A stretch of DNA of 48,955 nt from Methanobacteriota archaeon (GTDB taxonomy: Archaea > Thermoplasmatota > Poseidoniia > MGIII > CG-Epi1). Below the pieces are notes generated by a model that was given only the letters and a program-made list of their open reading frames with translations, had not been told where the DNA came from and did no database searches. This document shows positions 1 to 8,010 of the stretch, piece by piece. Positions within the stretch are counted from its first letter, which is position 1. Each line of letters opens with the position of its first letter. The DNA lies in contig JAAZXG010000006.1 in assembly GCA_014240255.1 (NCBI GenBank), positions 1-48,955 of the forward strand. The letters run 5' to 3'. Both the position numbers and the translations under genes were made by a program.

Positions 1-55
1 ACTGGACTGCTTCTAATATTGCAACTAGTGCGGACGGAGCAAGGTCTGTTTTTGC
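1..55 (+). repeat. 55-bp direct repeat, copy 1 (inside VCBS gene)
   Basis: Bases 1-55 are identical to 625-679. Both code for the same part of a VCBS repeat unit. The contig begins exactly in such a copy, so the contig edge may be an assembly break in the repeat. Confidence 0.85.
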
Positions 56-866
56 CGCCGATATGGATAATGATGGAGATATAGATATTCTCTCAGCCGC
101 ATATGGTGAAGCAGATGGAATAGCTTGGTATGAGAATGATGGGGCTGCAGATCCAAGTTGGACTGCCTCAGATATTGCAGATACTGATGGTGCACAATCG
201 GTTTTTGCCGCCGATATGGATAATGATGGCGATATGGATATACTTTCAGCCTCTCGAAATGATGATATAATCGCTTGGTATGAAAATAATGGGGCTGCAG
301 ATCCAAGTTGGACATCATCTAATATTGCAACCAGTGCAGATCAACCTCAATCTGTTTTTGCTGCAGATATGGATAATGATGGCGACATAGATATTATTTC
401 AGCGTCAGACGGGGATGATACAATAGCTTGGTATGAGAATGATGGTGCCTCGGACCCTAGTTGGTCTGCAGCGAATATTGATACTAATGCAGATGGTGCC
501 CAGGATGTCCATGTAGCTGACATGGACAATGATGGCGATTTGGATATTCTTTCAGCGTCAGCTAATGATAATACGATAGCATGGTATGAGAACCTAGGTG
601 ATACCGATGACGATGGCATTCTCGACTGGACTGCTTCTAATATTGCAACTAGTGCGGACGGAGCAAGGTCTGTTTTTGCTGCCGATCTAGATAATGATGG
701 TGACATAGATATTATTTCAGCGTCATATAGTGATAGTACAATAGCATGGTATGAGAATTCGGGTTCTGCAATTCCAGAGTTCTCCAATATCATGATGCCA
801 ATCGTCTCCGTTTTGGCTATAGTGGGTTTCAACTACAGACAAAGAAAAATCAATCTGGACGGATAA
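3..866 (+). CDS. VCBS/FG-GAP repeat surface protein (5' end missing)
   Basis: The reading frame is open from base 3, so the true start lies outside the window. The visible 287 residues are tandem units of about 50 residues, each with a DMDNDGD-type calcium-binding loop, an ILSA strand and an IAWYEN motif. This is typical of VCBS/FG-GAP beta-propeller repeats of secreted proteins. The C-terminus has IPEFSN, a hydrophobic stretch and RQRK, like the PEF-type C-terminal sorting signals known in archaea. It is probably an exported, membrane-anchored adhesin or binding protein; its ligand cannot be inferred. It ends convergently with the next gene, overlapping it by 17 bases. Confidence 0.85.
   Translation, partial: WTASNIATSADGARSVFAADMDNDGDIDILSAAYGEADGIAWYENDGAADPSWTASDIADTDGAQSVFAADMDNDGDMDILSASRNDDIIAWYENNGAADPSWTSSNIATSADQPQSVFAADMDNDGDIDIISASDGDDTIAWYENDGASDPSWSAANIDTNADGAQDVHVADMDNDGDLDILSASANDNTIAWYENLGDTDDDGILDWTASNIATSADGARSVFAADLDNDGDIDIISASYSDSTIAWYENSGSAIPEFSNIMMPIVSVLAIVGFNYRQRKINLDG
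625..679 (+). repeat. 55-bp direct repeat, copy 2 (inside VCBS gene)
   Basis: Exact second copy of bases 1-55, 624 bases downstream and in the same reading frame. It indicates recent duplication or homogenisation of VCBS units. Confidence 0.85.
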
Positions 867-1449
867 TTTCCCAAGCTTTTGTAAGAGAAGCATATTGCCT
901 TCCCCCAAGCCTTCCTAATGGATCCAATTTAGAGGGATCGGGCCTACCTCTTTCATCTAGAATGCCGTCGTCAATGTGAATTCTGACTACTTCGACTAGT
1001 AGCATATCTCCAGGACCATTTCCAACTTCAAGATGCCGATATAATTTGCCTTCTAAAGCAACTTTAGCATCTTTTAGCCTAGATGGTTTAACATCTGTTG
1101 ATTCAGACTTTTCTAGTCCGGCTATTTCGAACTCATCAATTTCAGGAGGTAGTTCAGCTGAGGTCTTGACCATCTTCTCAGAAAGTTCAACACTTGCTAG
1201 ATGGATTACACATTCTTCAGTGTCTAGTAGATTCTGTGTTGTGTCCTTCTGTTTTCCAGCCCGCCTCCCTATACCTAAAGAAACAATTGGTGGATTTGCC
1301 GAGACTCCACCATAAAATGAAAAAGGAGCTAAATTATCTACTCCATTCTTAGATCTCGTTGAAACCCAAGCTATTGGTCTAGGAATTAGTATTCTATAGA
1401 AAAAACTAGTAATTTCTTTTTGTTCAGTTTCAGATATGTTAAGTTCCAT
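850..1449 (-). CDS. flavin reductase-like FMN-binding protein
   Basis: This 199-residue protein has the FMN-binding split-barrel pattern of the flavin reductase-like family. RPIAWVST lies near residue 30, followed by NLAPFSFYGGVSANPP and a VSLGIG strand, with the later HLEVGNGPGDMLLVEV region. Family members bind FMN and reduce flavins or act as partner oxidoreductases; the substrate here is unknown. Its ATG follows the stop of the enoyl-CoA hydratase gene directly, so the two are very likely one transcript with the upstream peptidase. It is a cytoplasmic protein with no signal peptide. Confidence 0.8.
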   Translation of the reverse strand: MELNISETEQKEITSFFYRILIPRPIAWVSTRSKNGVDNLAPFSFYGGVSANPPIVSLGIGRRAGKQKDTTQNLLDTEECVIHLASVELSEKMVKTSAELPPEIDEFEIAGLEKSESTDVKPSRLKDAKVALEGKLYRHLEVGNGPGDMLLVEVVRIHIDDGILDERGRPDPSKLDPLGRLGGRQYASLTKAWEIIRPD

Positions 1450-2223
1450 CTATTTGAATTCCGGTTCTCTTTTCTCGATAAAAGCTTTAATTCCTTCTAC
1501 AGCATCTCCACTATTTCCACTTTCACGATTTCTATCTCTTTCGATTTGTAGTTCTTCTTCTAAGGAAAGCGTATCAGAGTTAATCAACAGTTGTTTTGTT
1601 TCAGCGATTGCACTAATTGGGCCCTTTGATAGTTTTTTTGCCCATTCTAGGCTTTTTTCTTTTAAATACTCATCTTCGATAATCTCATGAACTAGCCCCC
1701 ATTCTAACATTTCACCAGAGTTTAATGTTTTTCCACCGAAGAACAGTGCTTGAGTTCGTCCTAAACCAATAAGTCTTGGTAACAGATATGTTGCACCTCC
1801 TGCGGGAACGAATCCTCTTTTGAAATGAGCACTTAACATTCGTGTTGATTTGCTTGCAATTCGGTAATCGCCCGCAAGAGCAATTCCTAAGGCCCCTCCA
1901 GCAATTATTCCATTTAAGGCATTTATGACTGGTTTTTTCATTCTCAAAATAGTAGTAAATGAAGAATGTATTTGATCAGTTAACTTATAGAATAATTCGC
2001 CAGCTTTTGGTAAGTGCTCAGCCATTTCATTTACATCACCTCCAGATGAAAAAGCACGCCCCTTTCCAGTAAGGATTACACATTTTACAGTTGAATCTGT
2101 AGCTGCTTTTTGAAGTTCTGAATTTAATTCTGTTGCCATTTCTAAGGTAATGGCGTTTAATTTTTCAGGACGGTTTAAGGTTATTATCCTAATATTATCG
2201 TTATTTTCGATTAAAATTGTCAT
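1450..2223 (-). CDS. enoyl-CoA hydratase/isomerase family protein
   Basis: This crotonase-fold protein has 257 residues from the chosen start. The oxyanion-hole segments are visible: KGRAFSSGGDVNEM, and NGIIAGGALGIALAGDYRIAS, followed by KRGFVPAGGATYLLPRLIG. It probably acts on acyl-CoA in beta-oxidation or a related pathway. The ORF track begins at 2259, but the ATG at 2223 has a GGAGG six bases upstream and overlaps the peptidase stop as ATGA, so I prefer it. The family also includes isomerases and dehalogenases, so the exact reaction is open. Confidence 0.88.
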   Translation of the reverse strand: MTILIENNDNIRIITLNRPEKLNAITLEMATELNSELQKAATDSTVKCVILTGKGRAFSSGGDVNEMAEHLPKAGELFYKLTDQIHSSFTTILRMKKPVINALNGIIAGGALGIALAGDYRIASKSTRMLSAHFKRGFVPAGGATYLLPRLIGLGRTQALFFGGKTLNSGEMLEWGLVHEIIEDEYLKEKSLEWAKKLSKGPISAIAETKQLLINSDTLSLEEELQIERDRNRESGNSGDAVEGIKAFIEKREPEFK

Positions 2224-3461
2224 TTTTTCCTCCGAAAAGTTATTACTGCCATTAGACAAAATATTATAGAAACAAAAGATAAAGACGGTGTGGATTCACT
2301 ATTATCTGATTTTATATCAGTTAAATTAACATTCATTAATGTCAAATTTTCTTTTTCACCTACTTGTAGTAATCTGTGATATTGCATAAAATTCCCATTT
2401 CTATTAATTGTAACAGTTTCTCCAGGTTGAATTATATCAATAATTCCATTTCCTGCAGTAGTATTGTAGGCAGCTCCCCACCCATTATTCATAACAGTTA
2501 CTGAGTTTGAGGTTTCATCGACAATTTCCAAATAACCTCCAAATAGTTTTAAATTTTCCCAAGCTAAATCATACATGAGTAATTCATTTACTAAGGCTTC
2601 ACGAATTGAACCATCTGGTAAAACTGGTGACCATTGCATTGTGTCCACTTCAACGATTACACTTACAGCAGTTCTAGCCCCATAACCCCATGCAATAGAT
2701 TCACCAGCACCACTAGGATCTCTATATGTTAAACCAGAGACGTTTGTAGCTTCGTTTAGAAAATGTTCATATAATTCCCAATCAGCAATAGGCACGGCAA
2801 ATTCACCAGTAATTTTCCACGGGAGAACTATGTCATTTGAACCAGTATGACCTGAGAAATAAACATACAAATTCATCCCCCTCATAAGGTCCATATTAGC
2901 CTGAGTTTCTATTTCACTGCCTTCACTTGGCCCTCTGTAGGTACCTGAGGCAGGACATGTTCCTCTTGTGTCGCTAGTGCCATACATTCCCCACATATAG
3001 GGATAATTTCGATTTAAATCTACACCATCCCAATTATTTCGACAGTCTTGAAAATACCCATCAGCGTTCATAACAGGCGTAACAACTAATCTTTTCCCTT
3101 CTAAATAGGTAGGATTGGCATTACTTCTTTCTAAAATGTCTTGTAAGAATAAGAAAGCAGCTTCAGCAGACATCCCTTCATTGCCATGATGTGATCCATC
3201 AACATACATAGTCGGTAAAGCTGCCAATTCATCTTCGCTTAATTCAGTGATATTAAGTGCAACATCCACAGAAAAAATCTCTAAATTCAATCCAGTACTG
3301 GATGCATGTTCCGAGTATATTGCAATATTAGGATATTGGCTAGCTAATTCTTGAGTATCTTCCTTCATTGAGTCATATGTGTGTAGGATTTCAACAGCTT
3401 CACTAGGTTGGGCCGTGAATGCCAAGAAAATGATTGTTAGCAATACAAGTATGTATTTCAC
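2220..3461 (-). CDS. secreted M14-family zinc carboxypeptidase with C-terminal anchor
   Basis: This 413-residue protein has a signal peptide (residues 1-22, cut near SEA). The M14 metallopeptidase signature is complete: zinc-binding H92-x-x-E95 in DGSHHGNEG, substrate-binding N150-R151 in VDLNRNYP, third zinc ligand H205 in FSGHTGS, and catalytic E271 in VIVEVDT. After the catalytic domain comes a small beta domain, then PSLSFVS, a hydrophobic helix and RRKK at the end. It probably trims peptides outside the cell while held to the membrane. It is the first gene of the minus-strand set and overlaps the enoyl-CoA hydratase gene by four bases. Confidence 0.92.
   Translation of the reverse strand: MKYILVLLTIIFLAFTAQPSEAVEILHTYDSMKEDTQELASQYPNIAIYSEHASSTGLNLEIFSVDVALNITELSEDELAALPTMYVDGSHHGNEGMSAEAAFLFLQDILERSNANPTYLEGKRLVVTPVMNADGYFQDCRNNWDGVDLNRNYPYMWGMYGTSDTRGTCPASGTYRGPSEGSEIETQANMDLMRGMNLYVYFSGHTGSNDIVLPWKITGEFAVPIADWELYEHFLNEATNVSGLTYRDPSGAGESIAWGYGARTAVSVIVEVDTMQWSPVLPDGSIREALVNELLMYDLAWENLKLFGGYLEIVDETSNSVTVMNNGWGAAYNTTAGNGIIDIIQPGETVTINRNGNFMQYHRLLQVGEKENLTLMNVNLTDIKSDNSESTPSLSFVSIIFCLMAVITFRRKK
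2229..2233 (-). promoter_or_regulatory. Shine-Dalgarno GGAGG that decides the enoyl-CoA hydratase start
   Basis: On the minus strand GGAGG is followed by six bases and then ATG at 2223. It lies inside the last codons of the M14 peptidase gene, so translation is probably coupled. Confidence 0.7.
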
Positions 3462-3522
3462 TATTTGGAGATTAGTGGCCGTATCAAATAAGTTTATCTA
3501 CTAAACTGCAGTAGCGTAATCA

Positions 3523-3915
3523 ATGCAAAAATATTTTCATTTTTTGTTAGCATTTTTGGTTATCTCTATCCTAATTGCAGGGGAAAGTGAAGCAGAAAAC
3601 GAAACCAATGAAAACGAAACCAATGAAAACGAAACCAATGAAGATGAAACTAATGAAGATGAAAGCAATGAAGATGAAACAAATAAAACCTCATCTAACG
3701 ATAATGAAACTTCAGATAATAATGAGACTAAAGAACAATCTGGATTCTGTCCTACTGAAATAACTGATGAAAATAAAGATACAGTTGATGACGCTTGTAT
3801 AGTTCCATTAGATGAGTCTGAAGACACAAATTCTAAAGAAGAAGGATTATTGTCTTCATTATCTTTTTTTGCATCAATTTGTGCAATAGCAATAATCGCT
3901 TTCAGAAGAAGATAA
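3523..3915 (+). CDS. small Asn/Glu/Thr-rich surface protein with C-terminal anchor
   Basis: This 130-residue protein has a signal peptide (about residues 1-24). A low-complexity region of NETNE-type pentapeptides follows (residues 25-70), then a short domain with two Cys, and a C-terminal SSLSFFAS, hydrophobic helix and RRR. Six N-x-T sequons in the repeat could carry N-glycans. I do not recognise the family. The ATG is roughly 30 bases after an AT-rich TATA-like stretch (AGTTTATCTA), consistent with a leaderless transcript. It is divergent from the M14 peptidase, with which it shares the C-terminal motif. Confidence 0.75.
   Translation: MQKYFHFLLAFLVISILIAGESEAENETNENETNENETNEDETNEDESNEDETNKTSSNDNETSDNNETKEQSGFCPTEITDENKDTVDDACIVPLDESEDTNSKEEGLLSSLSFFASICAIAIIAFRRR
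3595..3684 (+). repeat. 15-bp tandem repeat, six units, coding for NETNE-type pentapeptides
   Basis: Three identical GAAAACGAAACCAAT units are followed by three diverged GAAGATGAAAC-type units, all in frame. Such a tract is prone to length change between strains. Confidence 0.9.
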
Positions 3916-3945
3916 ACACTTTAGTCTGCCATCAATAGCCATTCA

Positions 3946-4680
3946 ATGTCTGGTTTACTTGATGGTAAAATTGCAATCGTCACTGGAGGCTCCAAAGGTA
4001 TTGGCTACAGTATAGCTGAGCGCTTTACGAATGAAGGAGCTAAAGTCATAATTTGTAGCAGGAACAAATCAGAATTATCAGAAGCTGCAGCTAAAATTGG
4101 TTGTGAATCCTACCAATTAGATGTAAGTGATTCAAAAGGCGTTAAATCAATGGTTGAATGGTTCTCCAAAAAGCACGGGCAATTGGATATTTTAGTGAAT
4201 AATGCAGGATTAATTCGTCCAGGAAGAATAAGTGACACAACAGAAGAGGATTGGGATCTTCAGATAAATGTTAACTTGAAAGGACCGTTTCTTATGAGTA
4301 ATATATTTCTGCCACATATGAATGAAGGTAGTTCTATTCTCAACATATCTTCTACAGTTGGTTTGAGGGCAATGAGAGGGGCTGTAGCTTACTGCGCATC
4401 CAAAGGAGGGGTTGTTAATCTCACAAAAGCTATGGCTTTAGATTTAGCTGGAAAAATAAGAGTAAATTGCATTTGTCCAGCAGTTGTTGATACTCCTATG
4501 GTAGATGAAAGAGTTCAGGCTGGTAATATTTCAAGAGAACTCTTGGATAATGTTCAACCAATAGGTAGAATGGGAAAACCTGAAGAGATTGCAGCTATGG
4601 CGTTACATCTTTGTGGACCTGAAGCTGAATGGACAACAGGTTCAATTATTACAGTTGATGGCGGTCAGACTGCTGCTTAG
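3946..4680 (+). CDS. short-chain dehydrogenase/reductase (SDR)
   Basis: This is a classical 244-residue SDR. The nucleotide-binding TGGSKGIG is at residues 13-20, LVNNAG near residue 85, the catalytic Ser in NISSTVG near 137, and the Y-x-x-x-K pair in YCASKGG near 149. The GSIITVDGG C-terminus is typical of FabG-like or glucose/3-hydroxyacyl dehydrogenase members. It most likely uses NAD(P)H to interconvert a hydroxyl and a carbonyl. No neighbour fixes the substrate, though an enoyl-CoA hydratase lies 2 kb upstream on the other strand. Confidence 0.92.
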   Translation: MSGLLDGKIAIVTGGSKGIGYSIAERFTNEGAKVIICSRNKSELSEAAAKIGCESYQLDVSDSKGVKSMVEWFSKKHGQLDILVNNAGLIRPGRISDTTEEDWDLQINVNLKGPFLMSNIFLPHMNEGSSILNISSTVGLRAMRGAVAYCASKGGVVNLTKAMALDLAGKIRVNCICPAVVDTPMVDERVQAGNISRELLDNVQPIGRMGKPEEIAAMALHLCGPEAEWTTGSIITVDGGQTAA

Positions 4681-4705
4681 ATATAGCCAAGTCTATTGAT
4701 TTACA

Positions 4706-4990
4706 GTGAATTATTACGACATTTTAGGTGTTGAAGAGGATGCAGATTCAGAATCTATAAAGAAAGCTTACAAGAAATTAGCTAAGAAATTCCATCCAGA
4801 TTTAAATCCAAATGACATAGAATCAGCTGAAGAAAAATTTAAAAAAATAAATGAAGCTTATCATGTTTTAATTGATGATGATGAAAGGGTCAAGTATGAT
4901 CAGCATGGCTCAGAATATGTGCCACGTAAAGCTCCAGATTGGCGTCCTGCAAACTATTGGACATACAATACATGGGATTACATACGATGA
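4706..4990 (+). CDS. solitary J-domain (DnaJ-like) protein
   Basis: This is a 94-residue protein starting with GTG. Residues 2-66 form a J domain: [12 protein letters not shown], helix II, the diagnostic HPD in [11 protein letters not shown], helix III and YDQHGSE. There is no Gly/Phe region, zinc finger or C-terminal peptide-binding domain, only an aromatic 25-residue tail ([15 protein letters not shown]). J domains stimulate the ATPase of DnaK, so this may be a specialised co-chaperone. Its TGA overlaps the ATG of the MFS transporter as ATGA, implying coupled translation. Confidence 0.88.
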   Translation: MNYYDILGVEEDADSESIKKAYKKLAKKFHPDLNPNDIESAEEKFKKINEAYHVLIDDDERVKYDQHGSEYVPRKAPDWRPANYWTYNTWDYIR

Positions 4991-6513
4991 GTGAAGAAAT
5001 TCCGGTTGTATCTGATGAAGTGTACGAAAGAAGATGGATAATTCTTGCCTTAATGAGTTTGAGTTTAATTATTGTAATTTTGAACAATGTAACTTTGAAC
5101 GTCGCTCTTCCTGAACTTTCCCAAGATTTGAATGCAGATAACACCGATCTTCAATGGATGGTTGATGCCTATGCTCTTGTTTTTGGCGGAACTCTTCTTG
5201 TAATGGGTGCTATTGGTGACCGTTTTGGACGTAAGCCAGCGCTACAATTAGGTTTGATTATTGTTGCTTTGACTTCTGGTGCAACAGCAATGTATGCTTC
5301 TACGTCGGAACATGTAATTTTTGCACGCGCAGTAATGGGGCTTGGGGCTGCACTTGTAATGCCTGCAACCTTATCGGTTGTAGTAGTTGTATTTCCTTCT
5401 GAAGAAAGAGGAAAGGCAGTTGGTATTTGGGCAGCTATGGCTGGTGCTGGAGCTCCAATCGGACTCATTGTCGGTGGTTGGTCAGTAGAGAATTATGGTT
5501 GGGAAATGGTTTTTTGGATAAATGTCCCTGTTATTTTGGTAGCATTAATTCTAGGTCTTTTCTTAGTTCCGAATTCAAAGGATAGTCAAAAACGTCCTTT
5601 GGATTTAGTAGGATCCTTTCTATCAATAGGTGCGTTTTCATCCATACTTTATGCAATTATTGAAGCACCAAATTTAGGTTGGACAAGTCCTGAAACACTT
5701 GGAATTGCAGGCCTTGGTTTAGTTCTCACTTTTTGTTTCATTAAATGGGAAAGAAGTACTGAAAATCCTATGCTGCCAATTAATCTTTTCAGTAATATGG
5801 GCTTCACAATGGGTTTGATTGCAATTTCATTAGCATTCTTTGTAATGTTTTCATTTATGTTTACTCAAATGTTACACTTTCAACTTGTAAGAGGTCATAC
5901 AGCTTTGGAAGCTGCTATTCGTTTTATTCCACTTCCAATGGGGTTGATGCCAGCCGCAGCCAATAGTGACAAATTAGTTGCTAAATTTGGAAATAATAAT
6001 GTTGTTGCCCTTGGTTTAACTTTAGTTTGTACTGGAATGTTATTGTTCACGACTGTAGAAGTTGGTACTGAATATCTTAGAATCGCATTAACCTTTTTCA
6101 TTCTTGGACTTGGAATGGGCCTAACTATGGCACCTTCAACTACACTGGTTATGGATTCTATTCCAGAAGATAAAGCAGGTGTTGGAAGTGCTACTAATGA
6201 TGCTAGTAGAGAAGTAGGAGGTGCTCTTGGAATTGCTATTGGTGGCAGTGTTCTGAATGAGATATATCAAAATAATCTAGTAGTTCCTAAAAGTTTAGAG
6301 GCTTATTCTCCGATTGCAACAGAATCATTCCCTGCAGCTATGAGAATTGGCAATCAATTAATTGGGCAAGGCAATATGCAAGGTTCGGAATTAATTGCTA
6401 ATGCACGTTTGGCTTTCATGGATGGGATGGTAGGTACTGCTATGGTATCGGCAGGAGTGGCTCTCATTACAGCAGTACTCGTTAAATTCTACATGCCTGG
6501 AAAAACAAAATAA
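4987..6513 (+). CDS. MFS transporter, DHA2/EmrB-QacA type
   Basis: This 508-residue integral membrane protein has about 14 hydrophobic helices. Motif A is [13 protein letters not shown] after helix 2; the motif C-like region [16 protein letters not shown] and the [12 protein letters not shown] segment are typical of drug:proton antiporters of the DHA2 group. It probably exports lipophilic compounds using the proton or sodium gradient. The ORF track starts at a TTG (4939) inside the J-domain gene. The ATG at 4987 (MSEEIPVV), overlapping the upstream stop, is the natural start and leaves the usual short cytoplasmic N-terminus. Confidence 0.9.
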   Translation: MSEEIPVVSDEVYERRWIILALMSLSLIIVILNNVTLNVALPELSQDLNADNTDLQWMVDAYALVFGGTLLVMGAIGDRFGRKPALQLGLIIVALTSGATAMYASTSEHVIFARAVMGLGAALVMPATLSVVVVVFPSEERGKAVGIWAAMAGAGAPIGLIVGGWSVENYGWEMVFWINVPVILVALILGLFLVPNSKDSQKRPLDLVGSFLSIGAFSSILYAIIEAPNLGWTSPETLGIAGLGLVLTFCFIKWERSTENPMLPINLFSNMGFTMGLIAISLAFFVMFSFMFTQMLHFQLVRGHTALEAAIRFIPLPMGLMPAAANSDKLVAKFGNNNVVALGLTLVCTGMLLFTTVEVGTEYLRIALTFFILGLGMGLTMAPSTTLVMDSIPEDKAGVGSATNDASREVGGALGIAIGGSVLNEIYQNNLVVPKSLEAYSPIATESFPAAMRIGNQLIGQGNMQGSELIANARLAFMDGMVGTAMVSAGVALITAVLVKFYMPGKTK

Positions 6514-6526
6514 TTTTTTAGAAGAA

Positions 6527-6647
6527 TGGTCCGTCCTCCCAGATTCGAACCGGGGACCTGTCGGTAACTGCGGCCTCCCGTACTAACGGGTTAAAGAGGG
6601 TAAGACCCCTACAGCCGACCGCTCTGACCAGGCTGAGCTAAGGACGG
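6527..6647 (-). tRNA. tRNA-Tyr(GUA) with 43-nt intron and encoded CCA
   Basis: The minus strand folds as a tRNA. The acceptor CCGTCCT pairs with AGGACGG, the D arm is GCTC/GAGC, the anticodon stem GTCGG pairs with CCGAC, and the T arm is CCCGG-TTCGAAT-CTGGG. Discriminator A and CCA are encoded. The loop reads C-T-GTA-G-(intron)-A, giving anticodon GUA. The C1-G72 pair is the known identity element of archaeal tRNA-Tyr. The exons total 75 nt and the intron 43 nt. Nothing else lies between the MFS gene and the PrsW-like gene. Confidence 0.93.
6566..6608 (-). other. tRNA-Tyr intron at canonical position 37/38
   Basis: 43 nt lie between G37 and A38 of the anticodon loop. This is the usual archaeal intron site, expected to be cut by the splicing endonuclease at a bulge-helix-bulge. 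I did not verify the bulge-helix-bulge fold by calculation; the junction could shift by a base. Confidence 0.8.
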
Positions 6648-6659
6648 TATTTCTCGCAT

Positions 6660-7988
6660 TTAGTGACCACTATTTGTTGCTTCTTCTTCTAAATCATCAA
6701 AATCGTTGACTTTCAATTCTAAATTAGCATATTTTCTCCCGTATTCCAGAATTTTAACTATGAAGGCTAGACAAAGAACAATCATTAGAACGATAAGTGC
6801 ATAAGCAGTATATTCCCATTTTTGCAAGACTACAGTAGCTATACTATTCCAGAGGCCATGCATTACAATTCCAAAAACATAGGCTAATCCGACATACTTG
6901 GCCATTGGTCTTTCCATTTGGTTAGCATATGCAACAGCGTATCCCACTGCAGCAGGACCAACAGCATGTAGAACCGTAGAACCAATTCCTCTTAGAAATG
7001 CATTTATTGTCCATGCATCAGAACCATGCCATATCAATATGAAAAGTTCGTAAAGCATGTTTTCGATTATTGCGAATCCCATTCCACAGGCCACTCCGTA
7101 AAGTACTCCTTCATAGGGAGTTCTCAATCTTTTCATTACAAATAGAAGCCCTATTGGTTTCAACAACTCTTCAACTATCGGTGCAACAATCGAAACTAAA
7201 ATAAATTCAGGTCTTCCAAAAGCGACATTATCATCTAAGAGCGCATTTTGATTCACGTCAAGTAATCTAGCACCTATATCGTTCAGAAGACTAGCTGGTA
7301 ATGTTGAAAACATCCCCCAAGCTAATGCAATTAGAACTAATCTTTGAGGCTCAGGCGAGGTTATAGTTCTTGAATAGATGTAACTAACCCATATTAATCC
7401 TGGAAAAGAAAAGGCTACTAAGAATGCGATTGGGAAAAGATAAAGGAATGGTCCCCTTTCACCCAATACTGCAATTCCTAATGCTAAAGACATTAAGAAT
7501 CCAAAGAATATAGTTCCTGAATTAGGCAATTGTAATTCTTGTTTTTCAAATGATCCAAGTTTCTTTGTTATTGTTTTTTCAAGTTGAGCATCATCTTTCC
7601 AATTCAAATTCTCTTTCTCCTCTGATTTATTATAGTGTAAATTTCCGGTTTTTGCACTGTACTGTCCAGGATAAGTTGGGCGGTATTGTTGATTTTCAGA
7701 AGAGTTTTCGTTTCTTTCTACTTGTCTAGTATAGGGTTTACTATTAACTGAAACATATCTTATTGGAGCTGGTTTTCTTTGTAATATTGCTGCAGTGGTT
7801 AGCCCTCCAGCTGTTATCAGAATGATTATCAAGAGTCCTAAAAAGGGTATTTCAGGAAGAGTCATTGGTCTTCCATCATCCATGGTGATTGGGCCAACAA
7901 GGTAGAGATATGCTAATTGCCCTCCCATAATTAGAAGCATATTTGCCATTATCAATCCATAAATTCGGAATATGGCTCTATATTTCAT
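6660..7988 (-). CDS. PrsW-like intramembrane metalloprotease family protein
   Basis: This membrane protein has 442 residues from the ATG at 7988; a GTG three codons upstream is possible. Two N-terminal helices (about residues 10-65) are followed by a charged linker of about 95 residues and a multi-helix core. The core carries the PrsW family motifs: APIVEELLKP (EExxK), FAIIENMLY, HAVGPAAVGYA and MHGLWNS. PrsW of Bacillus cleaves a membrane anti-sigma factor. In archaea the substrate is unknown, and proteolysis here is inferred from conserved Glu/His residues. It lies directly upstream of tRNA-Tyr in the same direction. Confidence 0.82.
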   Translation of the reverse strand: MKYRAIFRIYGLIMANMLLIMGGQLAYLYLVGPITMDDGRPMTLPEIPFLGLLIIILITAGGLTTAAILQRKPAPIRYVSVNSKPYTRQVERNENSSENQQYRPTYPGQYSAKTGNLHYNKSEEKENLNWKDDAQLEKTITKKLGSFEKQELQLPNSGTIFFGFLMSLALGIAVLGERGPFLYLFPIAFLVAFSFPGLIWVSYIYSRTITSPEPQRLVLIALAWGMFSTLPASLLNDIGARLLDVNQNALLDDNVAFGRPEFILVSIVAPIVEELLKPIGLLFVMKRLRTPYEGVLYGVACGMGFAIIENMLYELFILIWHGSDAWTINAFLRGIGSTVLHAVGPAAVGYAVAYANQMERPMAKYVGLAYVFGIVMHGLWNSIATVVLQKWEYTAYALIVLMIVLCLAFIVKILEYGRKYANLELKVNDFDDLEEEATNSGH

Positions 7989-8010
7989 AAAAGTCACTAG
8001 AGTTCTACGT

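Noticed and set aside
347-832. 161-residue minus-strand ORF opposite the VCBS gene
   Set aside because: It mirrors the repeat units of the real plus-strand gene and has no family features.
2224-2259. Upstream ATG of the enoyl-CoA hydratase ORF
   Set aside because: The downstream ATG has GGAGG and an ATGA overlap with the peptidase stop; the extra 12 residues are not family-like.
3595-3684. CRISPR-like array
   Set aside because: The 15-bp units are in frame, directly adjacent without spacers, and code for a peptide repeat.
4939-4986. TTG start of the MFS transporter
   Set aside because: It lies inside the J-domain gene; the ATG at 4987 overlaps its stop in the usual coupled form.
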